Shown here one piece after another: positions 41,273 through 48,519 of a DNA stretch of 64,000 nt. The stretch is taken from the NCBI RefSeq assembly GCF_048553275.1, contig NZ_JBLZMW010000002.1, positions 62,001-126,000 of the forward strand, read 5' to 3'. A program made the position numbers and the translations under genes. The DNA comes from Pacificoceanicola sp048553275. GTDB taxonomy: Bacteria > Pseudomonadota > Alphaproteobacteria > Rhodobacterales > Rhodobacteraceae. Every line of letters starts with the position of its first letter. Within the stretch, counting starts at the first letter, position 1. The notes below the pieces were generated by a model. The model had not been told where the DNA came from. It saw nothing but the letters and a program-made list of their open reading frames with translations, and ran no database searches.

Positions 41273-42919
41273 ATGGCCGATACAACAGACAATCAGGGGA
41301 TACCCGAACCGGAGGGTAACTCTGATATTATCGACACCGATTACAACATCGGTCAGGACAATATCGAAACCAAGGTCGGGCCGTTCCAGCTCGACATCCA
41401 CAACCCGGTGTTCCTGATCTCCGGACTCGCCATCATCGCCTTCGTGTTCTACACGCTCGCGCTGCCGGAACAGGCGGGTTCCGTGTTCAGCTGGCTGTTC
41501 AGCGCGGTGACGAAGGGCTTCGACTGGTTCTTCATCGGGTCGGCGAACATCTTTGTCATCTTCTGCCTTTTGCTGATCGTGCTGCCGGTGGGTAGCGTTC
41601 GGCTTGGCGGGGCGGATGCGACGCCGGATTACACCTACATCGGCTGGTTCGCGATGCTGTTTGCCGCGGGCATGGGAATTGGTCTCATGTTCTATGGCGT
41701 GTCGGAGCCGATGAGCCACTTCTCCAGCTCACTCGGTGGCGTTGCCATGGGCGAGGACGGTGTGCGCACCGACTGGGCGCCGCTTGGCGGCGCGGCCGGG
41801 GACGAGCACGAAGCCACGCGTCTGGCCTTTGCTGCGACGATCTTTCACTGGGGTCTGCACCCTTGGGCGATCTATGCGGTGGTGGCGTTGGCGCTGGCGT
41901 TGTTCAGCTATAACAAGGGCCTGCCGCTGACCATCCGCAGCGCTTTTTATCCGATCCTCGGGGATCGTGTCTGGGGTTGGCCGGGGCATATCATCGACGT
42001 GCTGGCGGTCTTTGCCACGCTCTTCGGTCTTGCCACCTCGCTCGGCTTTGGCGCGACACAGGCGAATGCCGGTCTCAACGAGCTCTTTGGCATTCCGGTT
42101 GGCGAAACCACGGAAGTCGTCCTGATCACGGCCATCACTGCGGTTGCGCTGATTTCGGTGATCCGGGGTCTCGATGGCGGCGTGAAGGTGCTCTCGGAGA
42201 TCAACATGGGGTTGGCGGCGCTGCTGTTGCTCTTTGTGCTCTTTGTCGGACCGACGCTGGCCATTCTGACGGGTTTTGTCGACTATCTCGGCGCCTACCT
42301 GCAGTACCTGCCGGCGTTGTCGAACCCGATCGGGCGCGAAGACGTCAACTTCTCGCAGGGCTGGACCTCCTTCTACTGGGCGTGGTGGATCAGCTGGTCA
42401 CCCTTCGTCGGCATGTTCATCGCCCGCGTCAGCCGGGGCCGCACCGTGCGGGAATTCGTGATCTGCGTGTTGCTGATCCCGTCGCTCGTTTGTGTGCTGT
42501 GGATGTCGGTTTTTGGCGGCGTCGCGATCCAGCAGGTGATCCAGGACGGCTACGCGGCCGCGCAGGATGCGCCGCTTGAACTCAAGCTGTTCAAGATGCT
42601 GGACTTCATGCCGCTGGCGGCGATCACCTCCTTTATCGGGATCATCCTCGTGATCGTCTTCTTCGTCACCTCCTCCGACTCCGGCAGCCTTGTGATCGAC
42701 ACGATCACCGCAGGCGGCAAGGTCGATGCGCCGGTGCCGCAGCGGGTGTTCTGGTGCATCTTCGAAGGGGCCGTGGCCATCGTGTTGCTTCTCTCGGCGG
42801 GCGGCCTGCAATCGCTTCAATCCATGGTGATTTCCACGGGTCTGCCGTTCACCGTGGTGCTGCTTGTGATGTGCTGGGCGATCTGGAAGGGTCTGCAGTC
42901 GGAGCGCAAGGCGCTCTGA
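41273..42919 (+). CDS. BCCT family transporter (betaine/carnitine/choline/DMSP type)
   Basis: Na+- or H+-coupled uptake of quaternary ammonium or sulfonium osmolytes across the inner membrane. The 548-residue protein has 12 hydrophobic segments and the BCCT signature from about residue 364 (GWTSFYWAWWISWSPFVGMF, then RVSRGRTVREF), with the Trp box binding the trimethyl head group. The acidic cytoplasmic N-terminus is about 45 residues. Substrate is not readable from sequence; given acuI upstream, DMSP or glycine betaine are candidates. A strong terminator follows 20 bases after the stop. Confidence 0.9.
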   Translation: MADTTDNQGIPEPEGNSDIIDTDYNIGQDNIETKVGPFQLDIHNPVFLISGLAIIAFVFYTLALPEQAGSVFSWLFSAVTKGFDWFFIGSANIFVIFCLLLIVLPVGSVRLGGADATPDYTYIGWFAMLFAAGMGIGLMFYGVSEPMSHFSSSLGGVAMGEDGVRTDWAPLGGAAGDEHEATRLAFAATIFHWGLHPWAIYAVVALALALFSYNKGLPLTIRSAFYPILGDRVWGWPGHIIDVLAVFATLFGLATSLGFGATQANAGLNELFGIPVGETTEVVLITAITAVALISVIRGLDGGVKVLSEINMGLAALLLLFVLFVGPTLAILTGFVDYLGAYLQYLPALSNPIGREDVNFSQGWTSFYWAWWISWSPFVGMFIARVSRGRTVREFVICVLLIPSLVCVLWMSVFGGVAIQQVIQDGYAAAQDAPLELKLFKMLDFMPLAAITSFIGIILVIVFFVTSSDSGSLVIDTITAGGKVDAPVPQRVFWCIFEGAVAIVLLLSAGGLQSLQSMVISTGLPFTVVLLVMCWAIWKGLQSERKAL

Positions 42920-42940
42920 GCCGTCCCAAATCATGACACG

Positions 42941-42976
42941 AAAGGCCCCGGCGCATGTCCGGGGCCTTTTGCTTTT
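42941..42976 (+). terminator. Rho-independent terminator after the BCCT transporter
   Basis: AAAGGCCCCGG (42941-42951) pairs with CCGGGGCCTTT (42959-42969) around CGCATGT, with TTTTGCTTTT at the end. An 11-bp stem with a U-rich tail. Confidence 0.93.
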
Positions 42977-43020
42977 GGGGCGTTGCGGCACGCGGTGCAT
43001 GTCCCTGTGTCAACAAACTT

Positions 43021-43046
43021 TGATCCGGGCGGAAATGCTCTACGTA
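43021..43046 (+). promoter_or_regulatory. Candidate ECF11 (RpoE/ChrR-type) promoter for the phr operon
   Basis: TGATCC (43021-43026), a 16-base spacer, and CGTA (43043-43046) match the -35/-10 pattern I recall for ECF11 sigma factors, which respond to singlet oxygen in Rhodobacter. The -10 element ends 59 bases before the phr start. In R. sphaeroides phrA and cfaS are known RpoE-regulon genes, which supports the reading. Confidence 0.62.
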
Positions 43047-43105
43047 TCCTTTGAAACCAACAGGCTGCGAGCGGCGTTGGGAAAAAACGACTCTCGGAGG
43101 CAGGC

Positions 43106-44527
43106 TTGTCGGACACCACCCCCATTCTCGTCTGGATCAGGCGTGACCTGCGGCTCAGCGATCATGCGGCTCTGCATGCGGCGGCGCAGACCGGGCGTGC
43201 CGTGATCCCGGTGTTCATCCGTGACAGCCTCGTTGACGATCTTGGCGCCGCGCCGAAATGGCGGCTGGGCCTTGGGCTGGAGTGCTATGCGCGGGCGCTG
43301 GAAGAAAAGGGATCGCGGCTGGTCCTGCGGGCCGGTCCCGCGCGCGAGGTGCTGGAGCGGCTGATCGAAGAGACCGGAGCGGGGGCGGTTTATTGGATGC
43401 GGGCCTATGACCCCGGCAGTGTCGAGCGCGACACACGGGTGAAATCGGCGCTGAAGGCGCGCGGTCTCGATGTGCAGAGTTTTGCCGGGCATCTGCTCTT
43501 CGAACCCTGGACGGTCGAGACCAAGCAGGGCGGTTTCTACAAGGTCTATACGCCGTTCTGGCGCGAAGCGAGCACCCATGACGTTTCCGAGCCGCTGCCT
43601 GCGCCAGGTGCGCTCACCGCTCCCGAACACTGGCCGGAGAGCGACGCGCTGGACGATTGGGCGCTGGGGGATGCGATGCGGCGCGGGGCGGCGGTGGTCC
43701 GTCCCTATGTCCAGCTTGGAGAGCAGGCGGCGCACAGCAGGCTTGGCGCGTTCATGGCGTCGAAGGTGGCTGACTATGACAAACAGCGGGATCTTCCGGC
43801 GGAGGATGGCACCTCCTGCCTGAGCGAAAACCTGTCACTGGGAGAGATCAGCCCGGCGACTTGCTGGGCCGCGGGCAAGCGCGCGATGGCGGCCGGCAAG
43901 GCCGGCGCGGAGACCTTCCTCAAGGAACTGGTCTGGCGCGAGTTCGCCTACCACCTGATGTGGCACACGCCGCGCCTGCTGGAGGACAACTGGCGCGAGG
44001 AATGGCAGGCGTTCCCGTGGAACGAGGACGAACGCCGCGCCGAAGTGAAAGCGTGGAAGCAGGGGCGCACCGGCATTCCCTTTGTCGATGCGGGCATGCG
44101 CGAGCTTTATGTGACCGGACGGATGCACAACCGGGTTCGGATGATCGTTGGATCGTATCTGACCAAACATCTGATGTGTCACTGGAAGATCGGGATGCGG
44201 TGGTTCGAGGACTGCCTGATCGACTGGGATCCGGCGTCGAATGCGATGGGCTGGCAGTGGGTGGCGGGCTGCGGTCCGGATGCGACTCCCTATTTCCGTG
44301 TGTTCAACCCGAATACCCAGGCCAGGAAATTCGATCCCGAGGAAACCTATCTGGGGCGCTGGATTGCCGAGGGCCATGCCCGGCCGAGCGACACCGCGCT
44401 CAGTTTCTTCGATGCGATCCCGCAAACTTGGCCGCTGTCTTCGGACGATTCCTATCCAAAGCCGATTGTCAGCCTTGAAGCGGGGCGCGATGCTGCGCTT
44501 GAGGCCTACAAGAACCGGGACTTCTGA
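43106..44527 (+). CDS. phr: Deoxyribodipyrimidine photolyase
   Basis: Repairs cyclobutane pyrimidine dimers using blue light and reduced FAD. The 473-residue protein has the photolyase N-terminal antenna domain (ILVWIRRDLRLSDHAAL) and the FAD-binding C-terminal domain. The latter has WREFAYHLMWHTP, the active-site WxxGRTGIPFVDAGMREL variant, MHNRVRMIVGSYLTKHL and the Trp chain in WQWVAGCGPDATPYFRVFNP. The start is TTG 43106 behind a strong GGAGG at five bases. A candidate ECF11 promoter lies upstream. It heads a unit with cfa 78 bases later, a gene pair linked to the singlet-oxygen response in Rhodobacter. Confidence 0.93.
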   Translation: MSDTTPILVWIRRDLRLSDHAALHAAAQTGRAVIPVFIRDSLVDDLGAAPKWRLGLGLECYARALEEKGSRLVLRAGPAREVLERLIEETGAGAVYWMRAYDPGSVERDTRVKSALKARGLDVQSFAGHLLFEPWTVETKQGGFYKVYTPFWREASTHDVSEPLPAPGALTAPEHWPESDALDDWALGDAMRRGAAVVRPYVQLGEQAAHSRLGAFMASKVADYDKQRDLPAEDGTSCLSENLSLGEISPATCWAAGKRAMAAGKAGAETFLKELVWREFAYHLMWHTPRLLEDNWREEWQAFPWNEDERRAEVKAWKQGRTGIPFVDAGMRELYVTGRMHNRVRMIVGSYLTKHLMCHWKIGMRWFEDCLIDWDPASNAMGWQWVAGCGPDATPYFRVFNPNTQARKFDPEETYLGRWIAEGHARPSDTALSFFDAIPQTWPLSSDDSYPKPIVSLEAGRDAALEAYKNRDF

Positions 44528-44605
44528 AGACCGGACCAAACCAGACCGCCCCGCACCCCGGAGCGAAAAAAACCTGTTACACTGCCTGTTGGGGAGGGCG
44601 AGACC

Positions 44606-45844
44606 ATGAAGCATATAGACGAAAGCCAATTCCTTGAGGTCCTGACGAGTACGGAGGGGCAGGGTGATCTGCCGCGCTACTTCGCACAGGTGTTCAAGGC
44701 CGCGTCGGAGATGAACAAGGGGCGGCTCGATTTCGTGATGCCCGATGGCCGTGTCTTTCGGGCCACCGGCAAGACGCCGGGGCCAGAGGCCGAACTGCAT
44801 ATCCACAATCCGGACATTTTTGGCCGGCTGATCCGCGAGGGCGATCTTGGTTTTTGCGAGGCCTATGTGGACGAGTGGTGGTCCTCGCCGGACCTGATGG
44901 CGTTTCTCGATCTGGTTCATGCAGACAATGACGAGCTGTATGACGGCTTTCCGGGCATGGGGCTTGTCCGCGCCTATGAAAAGCTGCGCTTCTGGCTGCA
45001 GCGCAACTCGAAGCGCGGCTCGAAGAAGAACATCGCGCATCACTATGATCTTGGGAACGACTTCTACGGTCTCTGGCTCGACGACACGATGACTTACAGC
45101 TCGGCGCTCTTCGAGACCGGCGAGGAAACCATGGAAGAGGCGCAGATCGCCAAATATGCGGCGCTGATCGACCGTATGAATGTGCAGCCGGGCGATCATG
45201 TGCTGGAGATCGGCTGTGGCTGGGGCGGGTTTGCGGAATATGCCGCGCAGGAACGCGGGCTGCGCGTAACCTGCCTGACCATCAGCCGCGAGCAGTTCGA
45301 CTATGCCAGCGCGCGCATCGAGAAGGCGGGTCTGAGCGATCGCGTCACCTTCAAGCTGCAGGACTACCGCGACGAAACCGGCCTGTATGATGGCATCGCC
45401 AGCATCGAGATGTTCGAGGCGGTGGGCGAGAAATACTGGCCGGTCTACTTCAACACGCTCAAACGCTGCCTGAAACCGGGGCGGTCAGCGGCGTTGCAGA
45501 TCATCACCGTCCAACACAAGCGCTGGGACGTCTATCGCCGGGGCGTTGACTTCATTCAGAAGTACATCTTCCCGGGCGGCATGTTGCCGAGTCCCGTTGT
45601 CCTGCGCGAAGAAATCCGCAAGGCGGGCCTGAAAGACGAAGGCAGCCGGGAGTTTGGCGAGAGCTATTCGATCACGCTGCGCCGCTGGCACAGGGACTTC
45701 AACGCCCGCTGGCCGGAAATAGCGCGACATGGATTCGACACACGCTTTCAAAGAATGTGGAATTTCTATCTAGCGGCTTGCGCGGCGACCTTCCACTTCG
45801 GTAACTGTGATGTAACGCAGATAACAGTAACCAGGCCGAGCTGA
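44606..45844 (+). CDS. cfa: Cyclopropane-fatty-acyl-phospholipid synthase
   Basis: Adds a methylene group from S-adenosylmethionine to unsaturated acyl chains of membrane lipids, giving stress-resistant cyclopropanes. The 412-residue protein has the N-terminal lipid-binding region, then KNIAHHYDLGNDFYGLWLD, MTYSSALFE and the SAM-binding VLEIGCGWGGFAEYA (from residue 199). Next come YDGIASIEMFEAVGE (active-site Glu), QKYIFPGGMLPS and the C-terminal AACAATFHFGNCDVTQ. The ATG follows GGGGAGGGCG. It sits between phr and trgA on the same strand, in keeping with one oxidative-stress unit. Confidence 0.93.
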   Translation: MKHIDESQFLEVLTSTEGQGDLPRYFAQVFKAASEMNKGRLDFVMPDGRVFRATGKTPGPEAELHIHNPDIFGRLIREGDLGFCEAYVDEWWSSPDLMAFLDLVHADNDELYDGFPGMGLVRAYEKLRFWLQRNSKRGSKKNIAHHYDLGNDFYGLWLDDTMTYSSALFETGEETMEEAQIAKYAALIDRMNVQPGDHVLEIGCGWGGFAEYAAQERGLRVTCLTISREQFDYASARIEKAGLSDRVTFKLQDYRDETGLYDGIASIEMFEAVGEKYWPVYFNTLKRCLKPGRSAALQIITVQHKRWDVYRRGVDFIQKYIFPGGMLPSPVVLREEIRKAGLKDEGSREFGESYSITLRRWHRDFNARWPEIARHGFDTRFQRMWNFYLAACAATFHFGNCDVTQITVTRPS

Positions 45845-45849
45845 CAAAC

Positions 45850-46290
45850 ATGCCCACCGCTGCCAAACTCGTTGCCGCCCTGTGCCTTGCGGCGCTTGGG
45901 TTTGGCGTCTCGGAGCTGATCAAGACCCTGATGCCTGCCTCCACCGCCTTCGGGTCCTTCAGTTTCATCAACGCCGGCCTGGGGTTGGTGGTTGGCTGGA
46001 TCGTCGTCGGCAACCGGGCCGGTCGCGGGCAGGCGGCGGCGGTGGGCAATGGCATAACCGGGGTTGTCTCCCTGGTATTCTGGGGCCTGTTCATCCAGGC
46101 CGTGAACGAAATGGTCAAAAAGGCCATGCAGCACCATTACGACGGGCCGGTCGAAGCCTTCGTGGCGGTCTTCCAGATCATGGTTGATTTTGGTGCGATG
46201 CTGCTTGATCCCAAGGTCTTGCTGGCGCTGCTGTGCGGGGCGTTGGTCACGGGCTATTTTTCGGAAGTCGCCGCCGGACGTTGGAGATAA
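45850..46290 (+). CDS. trgA: TrgA family membrane protein (tellurite-resistance locus)
   Basis: A 146-residue inner-membrane protein with four hydrophobic segments (about 4-24, 35-53, 64-85 and 115-138). Size, topology and the order cfa-trgA-trgB-cysK match the R. sphaeroides tellurite-resistance locus from which the family is named; the biochemical role remains unknown there. The ATG is five bases after the cfa stop, so expression is coupled to it. The last bases (GGAG at 46283-46286) form the ribosome-binding site of trgB. Confidence 0.82.
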   Translation: MPTAAKLVAALCLAALGFGVSELIKTLMPASTAFGSFSFINAGLGLVVGWIVVGNRAGRGQAAAVGNGITGVVSLVFWGLFIQAVNEMVKKAMQHHYDGPVEAFVAVFQIMVDFGAMLLDPKVLLALLCGALVTGYFSEVAAGRWR

Positions 46291-46293
46291 TCC

Positions 46294-47418
46294 CTGGCTG
46301 ATCTGTTTTTCTATGGCACGCTGCGGCATGTGCCACTTCTGGCGCTTGTGCTGGGGCGGGATGTGCCCGAGTTGCAGGCCGCTGTCCTGCCGGGCTATGC
46401 GGTGCACAGCGCCAGGGACCAGCCGTTTCCCCTGATTGTCCCGACACCGGGCGAGACGGCCCGGGGCGTTTTGTTGCAGGGGCTGTCGGCCGAGGATGTG
46501 GCGCGGCTGGACTTCTACGAAGGCGGCTTTGCTTTTGACCTGATCGAGGTGACCGTCAGAACCGATACGGGCGAGGCCCCGGCGCAGGTCTATCTGCCAC
46601 GCACCGGCGTGTGGCAGACTGGCCCGCTGTGGTCGCTGGAGAACTGGACCGCGCAGTGGGGCGAGATGACGGTGCTTGCGGCCTCCGAGGTCATGGAACG
46701 CTATGGCACGCAGGACGCCGCCACGATCCAGACCTTGCTGCCGTTCTTTCGCGCGCGCGCCTGGGCCCGGCAGATAGCGCGGGTGGCTGCGCCGCAGACT
46801 CTGCGCAACCGGATGACGCTCGATGATGTCGATATCCTGCGCGAGCGTCCGGGATACGACGGGTTTTTCCGGATCAAGGCCTTCGATCTGCGCCACAAGC
46901 GGTTCGACGGTGCGCCGAGCGGCGTCATCCAGAGGGAGAGCTTTGTCGCCTTCGACGCAGCGCTGGTGCTGCCCTACGATCCGGTGAGCGATACGGTCAT
47001 GTTGATCGAACAGCTGCGCTATGGCCCGATCCAGCGCGGAGATCCCGCGCCCTGGGTGCTGGAGCCGATCGCGGGGCTGGTCGATGCGGGTGAGCCGCCC
47101 CTGGAGACGGCGCGGCGCGAGGCGGTCGAGGAAGCGGGTCTGCGGATCGAGCAGATGCTGCCGATGATGAAAGGCTATGCCAGCCCCGGCTACTCGACGG
47201 AGTTCTTTCATATGTTCCTTGGTCTGACCGATCTGTCGGAGCGGGCGGCGCAGGGGCAGGGCGGCCTCGACCATGAAAATGAAGACATTCGCAATCATGT
47301 GATCGGCTTTGATCAGGCCATGGCGCTGACCGAAACCGGCGAGATCAACGCGGTTCCGCTTGCCATGATGCTGTTTTGGCTGGCGGCAAAACGCGAGGGG
47401 CTGCGCAAGGCAGGTTGA
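46294..47418 (+). CDS. trgB: TrgB: gamma-glutamylcyclotransferase-like plus Nudix hydrolase fusion (inferred CTG start)
   Basis: Two-domain protein of ~374 residues. The N-terminal AIG2/GGCT-like domain starts ADLFFYGTLRHVPLLALVLG, whose Tyr-Gly-Thr-Leu element is the family signature. The C-terminal Nudix (ADP-sugar diphosphatase type) domain has the box GLVDAGEPPLETARREAVEEAGL. No ATG/GTG/TTG precedes the YGTL motif after the in-frame stop at 46288; the only usable codon is CTG 46294, seven bases after GGAG at 46283-46286. Starting at GTG 46330 would delete the signature. It sits between trgA and cysK as in R. sphaeroides. Confidence 0.8.
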   Translation: MADLFFYGTLRHVPLLALVLGRDVPELQAAVLPGYAVHSARDQPFPLIVPTPGETARGVLLQGLSAEDVARLDFYEGGFAFDLIEVTVRTDTGEAPAQVYLPRTGVWQTGPLWSLENWTAQWGEMTVLAASEVMERYGTQDAATIQTLLPFFRARAWARQIARVAAPQTLRNRMTLDDVDILRERPGYDGFFRIKAFDLRHKRFDGAPSGVIQRESFVAFDAALVLPYDPVSDTVMLIEQLRYGPIQRGDPAPWVLEPIAGLVDAGEPPLETARREAVEEAGLRIEQMLPMMKGYASPGYSTEFFHMFLGLTDLSERAAQGQGGLDHENEDIRNHVIGFDQAMALTETGEINAVPLAMMLFWLAAKREGLRKAG

Positions 47419-47484
47419 GCGGTCTTGAGTTCCACCGGCACCGGCCCTACACCATGGGGACGTTTGTGCAGGAAAGGACTCCCG

Positions 47485-48519
47485 ATGCGGATCGCAAAGG
47501 ATTTGGCTCAGGCCGTTGGCAACACCCCCCTGATCCGTCTGAACAAGGCGTCGGACGAGACCGGCTGCGAGATCCTCGGCAAGGCTGAGTTCATGAACCC
47601 CGGCCAATCCGTGAAGGACCGCGCGGCGCTTTACATCATCAAGGATGCAATCGAGAAGGGTCAGCTCAAGCCCGGCGGCACCATTGTCGAGGGCACGGCG
47701 GGCAACACCGGCATTGGCCTGGCGCTTGTCGGCGCGTCCATGGGGTTCAAGACGGTCATCGTCATTCCAGAAACGCAAAGCCAGGAAAAGAAGGACATGC
47801 TGCGGCTGGCCGGAGCCGAATTGGTGCAGGTCCCCGCAGCGCCCTATCGCAATCCCAACAACTATGTGCGCTATTCCGGCCGCCTGGCCGAACAGCTGGC
47901 GCGCACCACGAACGAGGGCGTGATCTGGGCGAACCAGTTCGACAATGTCGCCAACCGTCAGGCGCATATCGAGACCACCGGCCCGGAAATCTGGGAGCAG
48001 ACGAACGGCAAGGTCGACGGTTTCATCTGCGCAGTGGGATCGGGCGGGACGCTGGCCGGTGTCGGCATGGCACTGCAGCCTAAGGGCGTGAAGGTCGGCC
48101 TCGCCGATCCGGACGGCGCGACGCTCTACAACTACTACACAACCGGCGAGCACAAGGCCGAGGGCGGCAGCATCACGGAAGGCATCGGGCAGGGGCGGAT
48201 CACCGCCAACCTCGAAGGGTTCACTCCGGACATGTGCTATAACATCCCCGACAGCGAGGCCCTGCCGGTGGTGTTTGACCTGCTGTCCGCAGAGGGCTTG
48301 TGTCTTGGCGGCTCCTCCGGGATCAACGTGGCGGGCGCGATCCGCATGGCCAGGGAAATGGGGCCGGGGCATACCATCGTGACGATCCTGTGCGATTATG
48401 GCACGCGCTATCAGTCGAAGCTCTTCAACCCTGAGTTCCTGAAGGAAAAGGGGCTGCCGACGCCGCCCTGGATGACGCGGTCACCGGCCAGCATACCGGG
48501 TGTATTCGAGGATCAGTGA
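47485..48519 (+). CDS. cysK: Cysteine synthase A (O-acetylserine sulfhydrylase)
   Basis: A PLP enzyme making cysteine from O-acetylserine and sulfide. ATG 47485 follows AGGAAAGGA. In 344 residues: VGNTPLIRLNKAS, the PLP Lys in NPGQSVKDRAAL (K44), the substrate loop EGTAGNTGIGLAL, the phosphate-binding GSGGTLAGVG and the C-terminal GGSSGINVAGA. In R. sphaeroides cysK belongs to the same tellurite locus; cysteine supply and thiols influence tellurite and oxidant tolerance. The stop overlaps the GTG of the next gene by four bases. Confidence 0.95.
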   Translation: MRIAKDLAQAVGNTPLIRLNKASDETGCEILGKAEFMNPGQSVKDRAALYIIKDAIEKGQLKPGGTIVEGTAGNTGIGLALVGASMGFKTVIVIPETQSQEKKDMLRLAGAELVQVPAAPYRNPNNYVRYSGRLAEQLARTTNEGVIWANQFDNVANRQAHIETTGPEIWEQTNGKVDGFICAVGSGGTLAGVGMALQPKGVKVGLADPDGATLYNYYTTGEHKAEGGSITEGIGQGRITANLEGFTPDMCYNIPDSEALPVVFDLLSAEGLCLGGSSGINVAGAIRMAREMGPGHTIVTILCDYGTRYQSKLFNPEFLKEKGLPTPPWMTRSPASIPGVFEDQ

